A stretch of 64,000 nucleotides of DNA from Nocardia paucivorans NBRC 100373. Lineage in GTDB: Bacteria; Actinomycetota; Actinomycetes; Mycobacteriales; Mycobacteriaceae. The position numbers were made by a program, and so were the translations under genes. Shown piece by piece: positions 36,551-44,794 of the stretch (position 1 is its first letter; each line of letters starts with the position of its first letter). Where the stretch lies: assembly GCF_000308675.1 (NCBI RefSeq), contig NZ_BAGE01000018.1, forward strand, positions 372,001-436,000, in the 5' to 3' direction. The notes beneath the pieces are model-generated. The model saw only the letters and a list, made by a program, of their open reading frames with translations. It was not told the DNA's origin and made no database searches.

Positions 36551-37522
36551 TCACCAGTAGACGCCCGGCACCCAGCGCACGGCGCGGCGCACCGCGCTGC
36601 CGGCGACCTTGCGCGCCGGGGATCGGGGGCGGTGCGGTCGAATCGTGGGTTCGATGGGTTCGGCGGGCCTCTCGGAGACGGGGCGCTCGCCCTTGGCGGC
36701 GGGGGAGTCGGGCAGTGCGCGGTAGTAGCGATGCAGGATGAGGTCGCGTAGCCGAGGTGTGAACAGGGCGCCGTACTCCCCGAAGGTGCCGATCGGGACA
36801 TCGATGCGGCGGGGGCGTTCGACGAGTGCGCGAACCACGGTGGCGGCCGCCCATTCCGGGGATCGCGCGCGTCCCTGGTTGCCGGTGGGGGCGATCATCG
36901 GGGTGCGGACCAACGGCATGTGGATGGTGGTGAACGTGACGCCGTCGGCCATTGTCTCCACCGCGGCGACCTCGGTGAATTTGTCCAGGGCTGCCTTGCT
37001 GGCCAGATAGGCGGAGTAGCGGGGCGTGGCCACTTGGACACCGGCGCTGCTGATATTGACGATATGGCCGAATTTCCGCTCCCGCATCTGCGGGAGCAGG
37101 GCCAGGGTCAGCCGTAGGGCGCCGAAGTAGTTGACCGCCATGGTGCGTTCGTAGTCGTGCAGGCGATCGGTGGAACGGTGGATGGCGCGGCGGATCGACC
37201 GTCCGGCGTTGTTCACCAACATGTCGACGTGACCGTGTTCGGCCAGCACGGTTTTCACCGTGTGCTCCACCGACTCGGAATCGGCGACATCGCACTGGTA
37301 CGCGTAGGCGGCGCCGCCCGTGGACCGGATGTGTTCGACCACGGCGTCGAGTTCCGCACCGCGCCGGGCGAGTAGGAGCACCACCGCGCCTTTGTTCGCG
37401 ACGGCGAGGGCGGCCGCCCGTCCGATACCGGAGGAGGCGCCCGTGATGAGCACATGCCGTCCGACGAGTTCGCGCTTGCCGCGCGTGGCGCGGGTGGGTT
37501 TCCGATTATCGATCTCGGTCAT
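36551..37522 (-). CDS. Short-chain dehydrogenase/reductase
   Basis: A 323-residue classical SDR: cofactor motif TGASSGIG, NNAG, catalytic serine in NISSAGV and Y-S-A-Y-L-A-S-K. The C-terminal extension (GEYGALFTPRLRDLILHRYY then an Arg/Pro-rich tail) is like the SDRs associated with fatty acyl-CoA reductases in mycobacteria. ATG 37522. A perfect 20-bp palindrome 34 bases upstream suggests control by a TetR-family repressor encoded elsewhere. Substrate unknown; a lipid carbonyl is likely. Confidence 0.88.
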   Translation of the reverse strand: MTEIDNRKPTRATRGKRELVGRHVLITGASSGIGRAAALAVANKGAVVLLLARRGAELDAVVEHIRSTGGAAYAYQCDVADSESVEHTVKTVLAEHGHVDMLVNNAGRSIRRAIHRSTDRLHDYERTMAVNYFGALRLTLALLPQMRERKFGHIVNISSAGVQVATPRYSAYLASKAALDKFTEVAAVETMADGVTFTTIHMPLVRTPMIAPTGNQGRARSPEWAAATVVRALVERPRRIDVPIGTFGEYGALFTPRLRDLILHRYYRALPDSPAAKGERPVSERPAEPIEPTIRPHRPRSPARKVAGSAVRRAVRWVPGVYW

Positions 37523-37555
37523 GGCGCTGCCCCTTCGCAGGTTCTTCCCGACTTG

Positions 37556-37575
37556 AACTTACTCCAAAGTAAGTT
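37556..37575. promoter_or_regulatory. 20-bp operator-like palindrome upstream of the SDR gene
   Basis: AACTTACT-CCAA-AGTAAGTT is a perfect inverted repeat with a 4-base centre, AT-rich against its surroundings, 34 bases before the SDR start. Such TTACT...AGTAA boxes are typical of TetR-family lipid-metabolism regulators. No TetR gene is adjacent. Confidence 0.6.
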
Positions 37576-37632
37576 TCTCTGCCAAGAGTGTGATGCGCCT
37601 CCGAGTCGTTCGGGGAGTTGGAAATTCGTCGG

Positions 37633-37670
37633 TATGTTCGAGATCAATATTCGAACATATGTGCGATAAT
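37633..37670 (+). promoter_or_regulatory. LexA-like box and leaderless -10 element
   Basis: TCGAACATATGTGCGA (37651-37666) differs at one base from the mycobacterial SOS box TCGAAC-N4-GTTCGA. A further half site, TATGTTCGA at 37633-37641, forms a 9-bp inverted repeat with 37651-37659. A -10 hexamer GATAAT (37665-37670) follows, seven bases before ATG 37678, the layout of a leaderless transcript. Confidence 0.5.
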
Positions 37671-37677
37671 GGGCCGC

Positions 37678-38130
37678 ATGACGGACGATCGGATGGCGGA
37701 TATCTATGCCGCGGTGCGGCTCGGAGGGGTGGATCGTGCGGCAGCGCGGCAGGCGCTGCGCGCATTGTGGGACGAGATGGGCGAGAACAGCGGACCGCTG
37801 TATCGCTGTGTGATCGCCCATCATCTGGCGGATGTCCAGGAAACGGCCGAAGAGGCGCTGTTCTGGGATCGGCGGGCGCTCGATTCGGCCTTCACGCCCG
37901 GAATTCCGCTCGACGAGGGGATTCGCGGATTCCTACCGTCGCTGTATCTGAGTTTGGCCGACAGTCACCGACTGGTCGGTGACTTCGACTCCGCTCGAAT
38001 GCAGTTGGCGCTCGCCCGTGGACATATCGGTGTTCTCCCCAACGACGCCTATCGTCACGTGATCCGGACCGGTCTGGAACATGTGGAGGCCGCGTTGGAC
38101 GCCGAATCCACGGAACGATTGGCCTGCTGA
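37678..38130 (+). CDS. TPR-like hypothetical protein, possibly SOS-linked
   Basis: A 150-residue helical protein resembling a group of actinobacterial TPR-like proteins that begin MADIYAAVxLG and contain HRC/YRCVIAHHLADVQET and LSLADSHRLVGDFDSAR-type helix pairs. It probably mediates protein contacts. ATG 37678 is given because a -10 element lies seven bases upstream; ATG 37669 is in frame and would add three residues. Transcription may respond to DNA damage through the LexA-like box. Function unknown. Confidence 0.7.
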   Translation: MTDDRMADIYAAVRLGGVDRAAARQALRALWDEMGENSGPLYRCVIAHHLADVQETAEEALFWDRRALDSAFTPGIPLDEGIRGFLPSLYLSLADSHRLVGDFDSARMQLALARGHIGVLPNDAYRHVIRTGLEHVEAALDAESTERLAC

Positions 38131-38275
38131 CCGTTTCGTCGAACGGTCGGCACGCGCGGATCGGCCGCCCGGCGGGGTGGCGGCCGGTCCGCGCACGGTC
38201 GTCGCTTCCCCGAAGTTTCGTCGGCCTCGACCATTTCACCGCTCGGCGCTGCGGCGGAAGCACTACGCTGCGATC

Positions 38276-39238
38276 ATGCGGAAGCTCGGTGTGTTGCTCA
38301 TCGCTCTCTTGGGGCTGCTCTTGTTCGTCGGATGCGGGGATGACACCGACGACGAAACGGGTTCGAACGCAAGGATTTCGAGTCCGGGCCATTCCTCGTA
38401 CTCTGCGGTGCCCGCCCCCGCCATCGCACCGGGCCGGCGTGAACAGAGCCCCTCGCTCGAACAGGACACGAGCGCACAGGCGGCCGAACGCAAAGAGGTC
38501 GTCACCGGCCAGGTCGATATCACCGCCGGCGACCCGTTGGCCGCCGCCGCCACCGTGGTCGACCGGGTGACGGAATTGAAAGGACGGGTCGACAGCCGCA
38601 CCGAACAACCCGGCACCGATGACGAGCAGCCGCGCGCGGAACTGACCGTGCGCATTCCCGCCGACCGCACCGACGCGTTCATCGACGGCCTGGAAAGCAT
38701 CGGCGAGCTCACCGAGATCACCACCAATCGTGACGATGTCACCATGCGGTGGCAGGACCTGGACGCCCGGATCGCCGCCCTGCGCGCCTCGGTCGATCGA
38801 CTGCGCGCGCTCATGTCGAACGCCACCAACACCGCCGATCTGATCGCCGCCGAAGAGGCCCTTTCGACTCGGCAGGGAGAACTGGACAGCCTCACCGGGC
38901 AGAAACGCCTGCTCGACGACCAGATCGCGCTGTCCACCCTCACCATCACTATCGGCTCCGACGACGGCAAGGACGACGACGGGCCCACCAATTTCTGGAC
39001 CGGTGTGGTCGCCGGATGGGACTCGTTGGTCGACTGGTTGCAGGACGCCGTCGTCGTCGCGGGCAAGGCCGTGCCGTGGGCCGGATTCCTCGCGGTGATC
39101 GGTGTGATCTGCTGGGGGATCGTGCGGCTGGTTCGTCGTCCCAACCGAACCCGCCCCGCCGATACGAAAACACCCGCCGAAACAGGAGCCACCCGTGCCG
39201 ACAACGGTTCGAGCGACGATCAAGCCGAACAGTCGTAA
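38276..39238 (+). CDS. DUF4349 lipoprotein
   Basis: A 320-residue predicted lipoprotein. The signal MRKLGVLLIALLGLLLFVGC has lipobox FVGC. A polar linker leads into the DUF4349 domain (TAGDPLAAAATVVDRVTELKGRVDS, then ELTVRIPADRTDAFIDGL), a coiled coil (IAALRASVDRLRALMSN onwards), and a C-terminal membrane helix (VPWAGFLAVIGVICWGIV). The protein is thus attached at both ends outside the membrane. ATG 38276 is chosen for the signal peptide. Function unknown. Confidence 0.85.
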   Translation: MRKLGVLLIALLGLLLFVGCGDDTDDETGSNARISSPGHSSYSAVPAPAIAPGRREQSPSLEQDTSAQAAERKEVVTGQVDITAGDPLAAAATVVDRVTELKGRVDSRTEQPGTDDEQPRAELTVRIPADRTDAFIDGLESIGELTEITTNRDDVTMRWQDLDARIAALRASVDRLRALMSNATNTADLIAAEEALSTRQGELDSLTGQKRLLDDQIALSTLTITIGSDDGKDDDGPTNFWTGVVAGWDSLVDWLQDAVVVAGKAVPWAGFLAVIGVICWGIVRLVRRPNRTRPADTKTPAETGATRADNGSSDDQAEQS

Positions 39239-39425
39239 GGGGCCGCTGGTCGAAACCCAGGCCGACGGCACCCTGCTGCTCTATGTCCGCGCACCCGCGG
39301 TGGAGGGCAAGGCGAACCGGGCGGCCGTCGAGCTGTTGGCCGAGCACTTCGATGTTCCCAAGAGCGCGGTCCGCCTGGTCGCGGGCGCCACCTCGCGATA
39401 CAAGCGTTTCGATATCGATACCTGA
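39195..39425 (+). CDS. DUF167 (UPF0235) protein
   Basis: A 76-residue alpha/beta protein of the DUF167/YggU family: RATIKPNSRKGPLVE, APAVEGKANRAAVELLAEHF and VRLVAGATSRYKRFDI. GTG 39195 lies within the end of the DUF4349 gene in another frame, an overlap of 44 bases, so they are probably co-expressed. Function not known. Confidence 0.88.
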   Translation: MPTTVRATIKPNSRKGPLVETQADGTLLLYVRAPAVEGKANRAAVELLAEHFDVPKSAVRLVAGATSRYKRFDIDT

Positions 39426-39490
39426 GCGCTTGCCGCCGACCGGGCGGGCCGGTCATCGCACGGCGCGCGGGATCCGTGGTGTGGTGGAAC

Positions 39491-39955
39491 TCAGACCGCC
39501 CCGGTGAAACCGTGCTGCCGCCACGCCTCGTAGATCGCGACCGAGGCCGAATTGGCCAGGTTCATCGAACGCCGTCCCGGCAGCATGGGGATACGCACCT
39601 GATCGGTGATGTGCTCGTCGGCGAGCACTTCTTCGGGAAGTCCGCTGGGTTCGGTGCCGAACAGCAGTACATCACCCGGGCGGTATTCGATATCGGTGTA
39701 TCGGGTCGTGGCCTTGGTGGTGAACGCGAATACTCGCTCCGGTCGCAATGCCGCCCACGCTGCTGCCAGATTCGGATGCACCGTCACCTTCGCCAGGTCG
39801 TGATAGTCCAATCCGGCGCGGCGCAGTTTCGGCTCCGACAGGTCGAACCCCAAGGGCTCGATCAGGTGCAGTTCACACCCGGTGCCGGCGGAGAGCCGGA
39901 TGGCGTTACCGGTGTTGGGAGGAATGCGCGGCTCGTGGAACATCAATCGGAACAC
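39491..39955 (-). CDS. trmL: tRNA (cytidine/uridine-34 2'-O)-methyltransferase TrmL
   Basis: A 154-residue SPOUT methyltransferase that methylates the wobble ribose of tRNA-Leu species, using SAM. The knot motifs are visible: N-terminal FHEPRIPPNTGNAIRLSAGT, LLFGTEPSGLPEE and IPMLPGRRSMNLANSASVAIYE. ATG 39955. In E. coli TrmL acts on tRNA-Leu(CmAA and cmnm5UmAA), which is of note because a tRNA-Leu(UAA) lies in this window. Confidence 0.92.
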   Translation of the reverse strand: MFRLMFHEPRIPPNTGNAIRLSAGTGCELHLIEPLGFDLSEPKLRRAGLDYHDLAKVTVHPNLAAAWAALRPERVFAFTTKATTRYTDIEYRPGDVLLFGTEPSGLPEEVLADEHITDQVRIPMLPGRRSMNLANSASVAIYEAWRQHGFTGAV

Positions 39956-39965
39956 AGCCGACCAG

Positions 39966-40199
39966 TCAACCAGGCGGGCCGTGCAGGTGGTGAGTCGGAG
40001 CCGGTCGGTTCGGCGGAAGTCGAAGAGGGGCCGAGTGCCGGGCGCGGACGGTGCGGAAGTGGCGCAGGTCCAGGGTCGCGATTTCGGGGGCCTCGAGTCG
40101 CTCCGCTACCGCGAGGACAGCGGTGTCGACGGCTTGCGAAGTCGCGCCGATACACACCGGTATTGCGCGAAGCCCGCTTCTCGATTCGTGGAAGATCAA
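39966..40199 (-). pseudogene. VapC-type PIN-domain toxin remnant
   Basis: The frame encodes the C-terminal half of a PIN-domain ribonuclease: VDTAVLAVAERLEAPEIATL followed by DLRHFRTVRARH, matching the D-AS-V-A-L-AERL...ATxDRRHF pattern of VapC toxins. The N-terminal half with the first catalytic aspartates (D-T-S/N-x-L) is missing, and no VapB antitoxin is next to it. The 384-bp gap between trmL and DUF3017 otherwise shows no gene. Confidence 0.6.
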
Positions 40200-40339
40200 T
40201 CGGAGCGCTGCCGACCGGGCGACCGGTTGGTGGGATCGGTTGATGACCGGGTCGGTGGCCGAGCGTGCGCGGCGGCCGGTCCGTGACGGCTTCCGGCGGT
40301 GGCTGCCGAGCGCCGCCCGCGTCTGGAAGAATCGCGGCC

Positions 40340-40666
40340 GTGAGCGACGCGGAGACCATCAGCACCGGGGAAGCCGGTACCAGTACCCGGGTGGCGCGAT
40401 TCCTGCGCTGTCATCTGCCGATGGTCGTGGTGGTACTGGTGATAGCGGTTGCGGTGGCCTTCGTCGCCTGGGACCGGTGGCGGCGCGGTGCGCTGTTCTT
40501 CGGGGGCGCGACGCTACTGGCGGCGCTGTTCCGGCTGTGCTTGCCCACGGATCGGGTCGGTTTGCTCGCGGTGCGGAGCAAACCGTTCGATGTCGCGGCG
40601 CTCACCGTGCTCGGCGGAGCCATTGTGCTCATCGCCGCGACCATCAACACCCTCGGTGTGATCTGA
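40340..40666 (+). CDS. DUF3017 membrane protein
   Basis: A 108-residue protein with three membrane helices (MVVVVLVIAVAVAFVAW, GALFFGGATLLAALFRL, AALTVLGGAIVLIAATI), characteristic of actinobacterial DUF3017. Family members often lie beside metX or folD, as here, convergent with metX. GTG 40340. Function unknown. Confidence 0.85.
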   Translation: MSDAETISTGEAGTSTRVARFLRCHLPMVVVVLVIAVAVAFVAWDRWRRGALFFGGATLLAALFRLCLPTDRVGLLAVRSKPFDVAALTVLGGAIVLIAATINTLGVI

Positions 40667-40678
40667 CCGAACGGGCGG

Positions 40679-41821
40679 TCAGCGGTTGGTGCGGGCCAGG
40701 TTCATGGTTTGGACCAGCAGTTTGGAGATCGCCGCCGCTTCGGTGAGGAAACCGTCGTGACCGTCGATCGAGTGAATGACCTCGAGGCCCTGGCAGCCGG
40801 GTAGTCCGTCGGCGAGTTCCTGCTGGGTGTACAGCGGATACAGCCGATCCGAATCGACGCCACCGACCAGGCACGGTACCGGGGTGCCGGCGAGCGCGGC
40901 CGCCACGCCGCCGCGGCCGCGACCAACATCGTGTCGGTTCATCGCCTCGCTGAGCAGGACGTATGTCCCCGGATCGAAGCGCTTGGCGAGCTTGGCGGCC
41001 TGATGGTCCAGGTAGCTCTGGACGGCGTACCGTCCGCCGTTCCACGGATCCTCGCCGTCCTGGGGACGGTTGGCGAACCGCTGTTCCAGTTCCGTTTCGG
41101 TGCGGTAGGTCAGATGGGCGATCCGGCGGGCGATGCCCATTCCCGTCAAGGGGGAGCGGCCGGTGCCGTGATAGTCGCCGCCCTGCCAGTCGGGGTCGCT
41201 GGTGATGGCGGCGATCTGCGTGGTCTGGGTGCCGATCTGGTCGGCGGTGGCCCGGGGGCCCACCGCGAGGATCAGGGCCGCGGACACTCGATCGGGGGCG
41301 CCGATCATCCATTCCAATGCCCGCATACCGCCCATCGACCCGCCGACCACCGCGGCCAACCGTTCGATACCGAGCAGATCCAGCAGCTTCGCCTCGGCGC
41401 TCACCTGGTCGCGGATGGAGATCCACGGGAACCGCGAACCCCAGGGACGATCGTCGGGCGCGAGCGAGGAAGGGCCGGTGCTGCCCTGACAGCCGCCCAG
41501 CACATTGGTCGCGACAACGCACCACTCGTCGGTGTCCAGCGGGGCGCCCGGACCGACCATGCCGTTCCACCATCCGGGTGACGGGTGGGTATCGTCCGCT
41601 TCGCCCACCACATGGGAGTCGCCGGTGAGGGCGTGTTCGACCAGAACCACATTGTCCAGCCGGGGAGATAGTTCACCCCAGCGTTGGACCGCCAGATGGA
41701 CATCGGGGATGACTGCTCCGCTCTCCAGCACGATGTCCCCGATGGCGATTGTGCCGAGTCGTCCGTCCGGTGGCGGTAATTGCGCCGGACGGACAGTGCT
41801 CCATTCCGAACTCACCGTCAC
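40679..41821 (-). CDS. metX: Homoserine O-acetyltransferase
   Basis: MetX acetylates homoserine with acetyl-CoA for methionine synthesis. The 380-residue alpha/beta hydrolase-fold enzyme shows [40 protein letters not shown], the nucleophile elbow [12 protein letters not shown], and DVGRGRGG plus [13 protein letters not shown] with the catalytic histidine. The GTG at 41821 (VTVSSEW) aligns with the usual N-terminus; GTG 41815 is an alternative. It has no ribosome site of its own but begins four bases after the stop of a nine-codon upstream ORF, so reinitiation is likely. A SAM-IV riboswitch lies upstream. No metY/metZ is adjacent. Confidence 0.95.
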   Translation of the reverse strand: MTVSSEWSTVRPAQLPPPDGRLGTIAIGDIVLESGAVIPDVHLAVQRWGELSPRLDNVVLVEHALTGDSHVVGEADDTHPSPGWWNGMVGPGAPLDTDEWCVVATNVLGGCQGSTGPSSLAPDDRPWGSRFPWISIRDQVSAEAKLLDLLGIERLAAVVGGSMGGMRALEWMIGAPDRVSAALILAVGPRATADQIGTQTTQIAAITSDPDWQGGDYHGTGRSPLTGMGIARRIAHLTYRTETELEQRFANRPQDGEDPWNGGRYAVQSYLDHQAAKLAKRFDPGTYVLLSEAMNRHDVGRGRGGVAAALAGTPVPCLVGGVDSDRLYPLYTQQELADGLPGCQGLEVIHSIDGHDGFLTEAAAISKLLVQTMNLARTNR

Positions 41822-41825
41822 GAGG

Positions 41826-41855
41826 CTATTTCGATACTGATAACGGACAACACAT
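41826..41855 (-). CDS. Nine-codon upstream ORF with Cys-Cys, coupled to metX
   Basis: ATG 41855 encodes MCCPLSVSK and stops at 41826. GGAGGAGG stands eight bases upstream, the best ribosome site in the leader. The stop is four bases from the metX GTG. Tandem cysteine codons in short leader ORFs of sulfur genes are known attenuator elements in mycobacteria. Its translation would deliver ribosomes to metX. Confidence 0.5.
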   Translation of the reverse strand: MCCPLSVSK

Positions 41856-41865
41856 TCCTCGGACC

Positions 41866-41981
41866 TCCTCCAACTGCGCTTGCTCCCGGCTTTCGGGAAC
41901 CCGGTCATCACCCGGAGCACCCCACCGCAGCTGGAGGGTTGCCGGCCAGCGAGCCGGGGCTTCGTGCTGGCGCTCATGACC
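41866..41981 (-). promoter_or_regulatory. SAM-IV riboswitch controlling metX
   Basis: Read on the minus strand, GGTCATGAGCGCCAGC opens the P1 stem, closed by GGGTGATGACC near 41903. Between them are the conserved GAAGCCCCGGCTCGCTGGCC and GGCAACCCTCCA core and GCGGTGGGGTGC stem, and afterwards a second hairpin (CCCGAAAGCCGGG) and GCAAGCGC. This follows the actinobacterial SAM-IV consensus closely. The 3' end runs into the ribosome site (41864-41871), so SAM binding probably blocks translation of the uORF and metX. Confidence 0.92.
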
Positions 41982-42243
41982 TGAGTCCACATGGTAACCG
42001 GGGGACCCCGTCGACCGAAATCCCGGTTATCGATCACGGGAACACGATGTGGCTCGCCTCACCATGGGGGGCGGTCATGCGAGGATGGCCCGTTCAGCAG
42101 TACGCTCGTCTTGTTACCACTACCCGTCTCCCGGACCGACGGGGGGCGGTATACGTTTGTCGTTGAACAGCCGGGGTCCGCTCACAAGTGTGTTCACCTG
42201 GCCGTGCAATGAGGGCACACATCCTAGGAGGACACGAAGATCC

Positions 42244-43461
42244 ATGTCCAAAATCAAGGTTGAAGGCACCGTCGTAGAACTCGACGGCGACGAGATGACC
42301 CGGATCATCTGGCAGTTCATCAAGGACAAGCTGATCCACCCGTACCTCGACGTGAACCTCGAATACTACGACCTCGGCATCGAGTACCGCGACAAAACCG
42401 ATGACCAGGTCACCATCGATGCCGCCAACGCCATCAAGCGGCACGGGGTCGGTGTGAAATGTGCCACCATCACGCCGGACGAGGCCCGGGTGAAGGAATT
42501 CGGCCTCAAGAAGATGTGGCGCTCGCCCAACGGCACCATCCGCAATATCCTCGGTGGCACGATCTTCCGTGCGCCGATCATCATCTCCAATATTCCGCGC
42601 CTGGTCCCGGGCTGGACCAAGCCGATCATCATCGGCCGCCACGCCTTCGGCGACCAGTACCGCGCCACCGACTTCAAGGTTTTCCAGGGCGGTACCGTCA
42701 CCTTGACCTTCACCCCGGACGACGGCAGCGAGCCGATTGTGCACGAGGTCGTGAAGATGCCCGAGGACGGCGGTGTCGTCATGGGTATGTACAACTTCCG
42801 CAAGTCCATCGAGGACTTCGCGCGGGCCTCGTTCAACTACGGCCTGCAGCAGAACTACCCGGTGTACATGTCGACGAAGAACACCATCCTGAAGGCCTAC
42901 GACGGCATGTTCAAGGACATCTTCCAGGAGATCTTCGACGCCGAGTTCAAAAGCCAGTTCGACGCCGCGGGCCTCACCTACGAGCACCGGCTGATCGACG
43001 ATATGGTCGCCTCCTCCATGAAATGGGAGGGCGGCTACGTCTGGGCCTGCAAGAACTACGACGGTGACGTCCAGTCCGATACCGTCGCGCAGGGCTTCGG
43101 TTCGCTCGGCCTGATGACCTCGGTGCTGCTGACCCCGGACGGCAAGACCTGCGAGGCGGAGGCCGCGCACGGCACCGTCACCCGACACTACCGCCAGCAC
43201 CAGCAGGGCAAGCCGACTTCCACCAACCCGATCGCGTCGATCTTCGCCTGGACCCGCGGCCTCGAACACCGCGGCAAACTGGACAACACCCCCGAGGTGA
43301 TCGGCTTCGCGCAGACCCTCGAGGACGTCGTCATCAAGACCGTCGAGGGCGGGCAGATGACCAAGGACCTCGCGCTGCTCGTCGGCGGCGACCAGGGCTA
43401 CCTGACCACCGAGGAATTCCTCGCGGCGCTCGACGCCAATCTGGCCCGCGCCCTGAAGTGA
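42244..43461 (+). CDS. icd: NADP-dependent isocitrate dehydrogenase
   Basis: The 405-residue enzyme oxidises isocitrate to 2-oxoglutarate. It is of the eukaryote-like homodimeric class ([29 protein letters not shown] [67 protein letters not shown]). The ATG at 42244 has AGGAGGA upstream. A strong hairpin follows at 43495. The 200-bp leader upstream contains no recognised element other than the shared region with metX. Confidence 0.97.
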   Translation: MSKIKVEGTVVELDGDEMTRIIWQFIKDKLIHPYLDVNLEYYDLGIEYRDKTDDQVTIDAANAIKRHGVGVKCATITPDEARVKEFGLKKMWRSPNGTIRNILGGTIFRAPIIISNIPRLVPGWTKPIIIGRHAFGDQYRATDFKVFQGGTVTLTFTPDDGSEPIVHEVVKMPEDGGVVMGMYNFRKSIEDFARASFNYGLQQNYPVYMSTKNTILKAYDGMFKDIFQEIFDAEFKSQFDAAGLTYEHRLIDDMVASSMKWEGGYVWACKNYDGDVQSDTVAQGFGSLGLMTSVLLTPDGKTCEAEAAHGTVTRHYRQHQQGKPTSTNPIASIFAWTRGLEHRGKLDNTPEVIGFAQTLEDVVIKTVEGGQMTKDLALLVGGDQGYLTTEEFLAALDANLARALK

Positions 43462-43494
43462 CCGGGCATATGAAGTACCCATTGCGCTGAGCCG

Positions 43495-43523
43495 GGGCCG
43501 ACACCTGTATCGGGTGTCGGCCC
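43495..43523 (+). terminator. Hairpin terminator after icd
   Basis: A perfect 11-bp GC-rich stem (43495-43505 with 43513-43523) encloses a 7-nt loop, 33 bases after the icd stop. No T tract. Confidence 0.8.
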
Positions 43524-43609
43524 GCTACCGGCGGTGGCCGAGTACGGGCTCCTGTCCGATCTGTGGTTCGCGTTCTCCGTTCGGACATCCATCGGTACTT
43601 TGGGGGCCC

Positions 43610-43933
43610 ATGGATAACAGGCTCGGTTCAGCGGCCGGGCAGTTGGTCAAACGGGTGGCCGAGGCCGCCGCCGGAATGGTCGGGGCGATCGCACGCCGGT
43701 ATCGAGGCGCCAGGGATGACCTATCGGCGGTTTCCGCGGGGGGAAATCGGGTGGATGCCGAGGGGCGTGCCGAAATGGAGCGGAGTTCCCGAGACGTTCG
43801 GGCGTTCGCCGCCGAAAGGCGTGCGGAACCGCCCGTGCTTCGTCCCGCGTCATGTCCGAACAGGAGTTCTGGCAGCGTTTCTTGGCGGCCGAACGATCCG
43901 GCGCACCGGAGATCCGGACACCGGCATGGATGA
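43610..43933 (+). CDS. Small hypothetical protein preceding the kinase-like gene
   Basis: A 107-residue ORF from ATG 43610, with GGGGG just upstream. The N-terminal half is helical and amphipathic (QLVKRVAEAAAGMVGAIARR) and is followed by an acidic-basic helix (GRAEMERSSRDVRAFAAERR). The last 28 residues overlap the next gene in another frame and look like shadow sequence, so the protein may be partly spurious or truncated. No family recognised. Position suggests a partner of the kinase-like protein. Confidence 0.4.
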   Translation: MDNRLGSAAGQLVKRVAEAAAGMVGAIARRYRGARDDLSAVSAGGNRVDAEGRAEMERSSRDVRAFAAERRAEPPVLRPASCPNRSSGSVSWRPNDPAHRRSGHRHG

Positions 43934-44559
43934 CGGGTCAGAGCGGCATTGTCGACCTGCACGTGTATCCCGACGGGTTCGAGCTGATAGAGAAGTTGGA
44001 CACTCCTCGCCATCGGTCCGCCGAAATTCTTGCTTCCGCGATCGGTGGGGCCATCGGGGCCCCCGTCGCTCCCGTGATAGCCGGTATGGACGGTTCGATA
44101 TTCATGCCGCGGTTGCCAGGAGAATGGATATCCAGCCCACCCGGGGAACTGGCCGCCATGGAGGCGGTGATGGACACCGCGGACGCACGTAAGCTGGGTC
44201 TACTCGATCTTCTCATCCGCAATAGTGATCGGGGCGGGAACTGGCAGCGGGACGGCGACCATATCTACGGTTTCGATCACGCCCCCGCTTTCGTCCATGG
44301 CCCCTATGCCGAAGACAGCCCCTTCGTGCGTCATTATGTGCGACCGGCCCCGAGTGGCTCCGGGCAATGGTACGAGTTCGTACCGAACGATCTGAGTCGA
44401 TCCGAGTTGGACGGATACGAAGAGCGGATCCGGGCGCTGCGTCCGCTGTTCGAAGAACATGCTCGGATGGACTGGGCCGAGCGCAACGAGCCTCTGGAGT
44501 GGCACGACAACGTTTTGTCGACATTGGGCAAGCTGCGCGCCCATGCCACCCGCCCGTGA
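43852..44559 (+). CDS. Kinase-fold protein, PI3/4-kinase- or HipA-like
   Basis: A 235-residue protein with a minimal kinase-like core. FELIEKLD carries a candidate ATP lysine, RHRSAEILASAIGGAIGAP a C-helix glutamate, LGLLDLLIRNSDRGGNWQRD the catalytic N-x-D-R-x-x-x-N-W motif and YGFDHAPAF a metal-binding D-H. This pattern is shared with actinobacterial PI3/4-kinase-like proteins and HipA, which phosphorylate proteins or small substrates. It lacks HipA's N-terminal domain and any obvious HipB. ATG 43852 overlaps the small upstream ORF. Substrate unknown. Confidence 0.65.
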   Translation: MSEQEFWQRFLAAERSGAPEIRTPAWMTGQSGIVDLHVYPDGFELIEKLDTPRHRSAEILASAIGGAIGAPVAPVIAGMDGSIFMPRLPGEWISSPPGELAAMEAVMDTADARKLGLLDLLIRNSDRGGNWQRDGDHIYGFDHAPAFVHGPYAEDSPFVRHYVRPAPSGSGQWYEFVPNDLSRSELDGYEERIRALRPLFEEHARMDWAERNEPLEWHDNVLSTLGKLRAHATRP

Positions 44560-44794
44560 AGTTCGCGTAGGTGGCCCACACGCCCCCGGCCGAGTACCGT
44601 CGCGCCTCCGTCGCCGTGACGCGCGTCCCGTGCCGTGACGGAGGGTGTCCGCTCATCGGGAGACTTTCCCGGCTCCGGCCCGGACCGGCCGCCCGGCCGG
44701 CAGGCTGTCGCTTGTATCGGCCGTCGCAACCGGCGGTCCGGTCCGGCGCCGTCCGGCCGTGTGGGCGGTGAGCGGTGATATGAGGAGGACACCG

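Noticed and set aside
42094..43482. 462-residue open frame antisense to icd
   Set aside because: Shadow of icd; repetitive Asp/Gly/Val composition and no domain.
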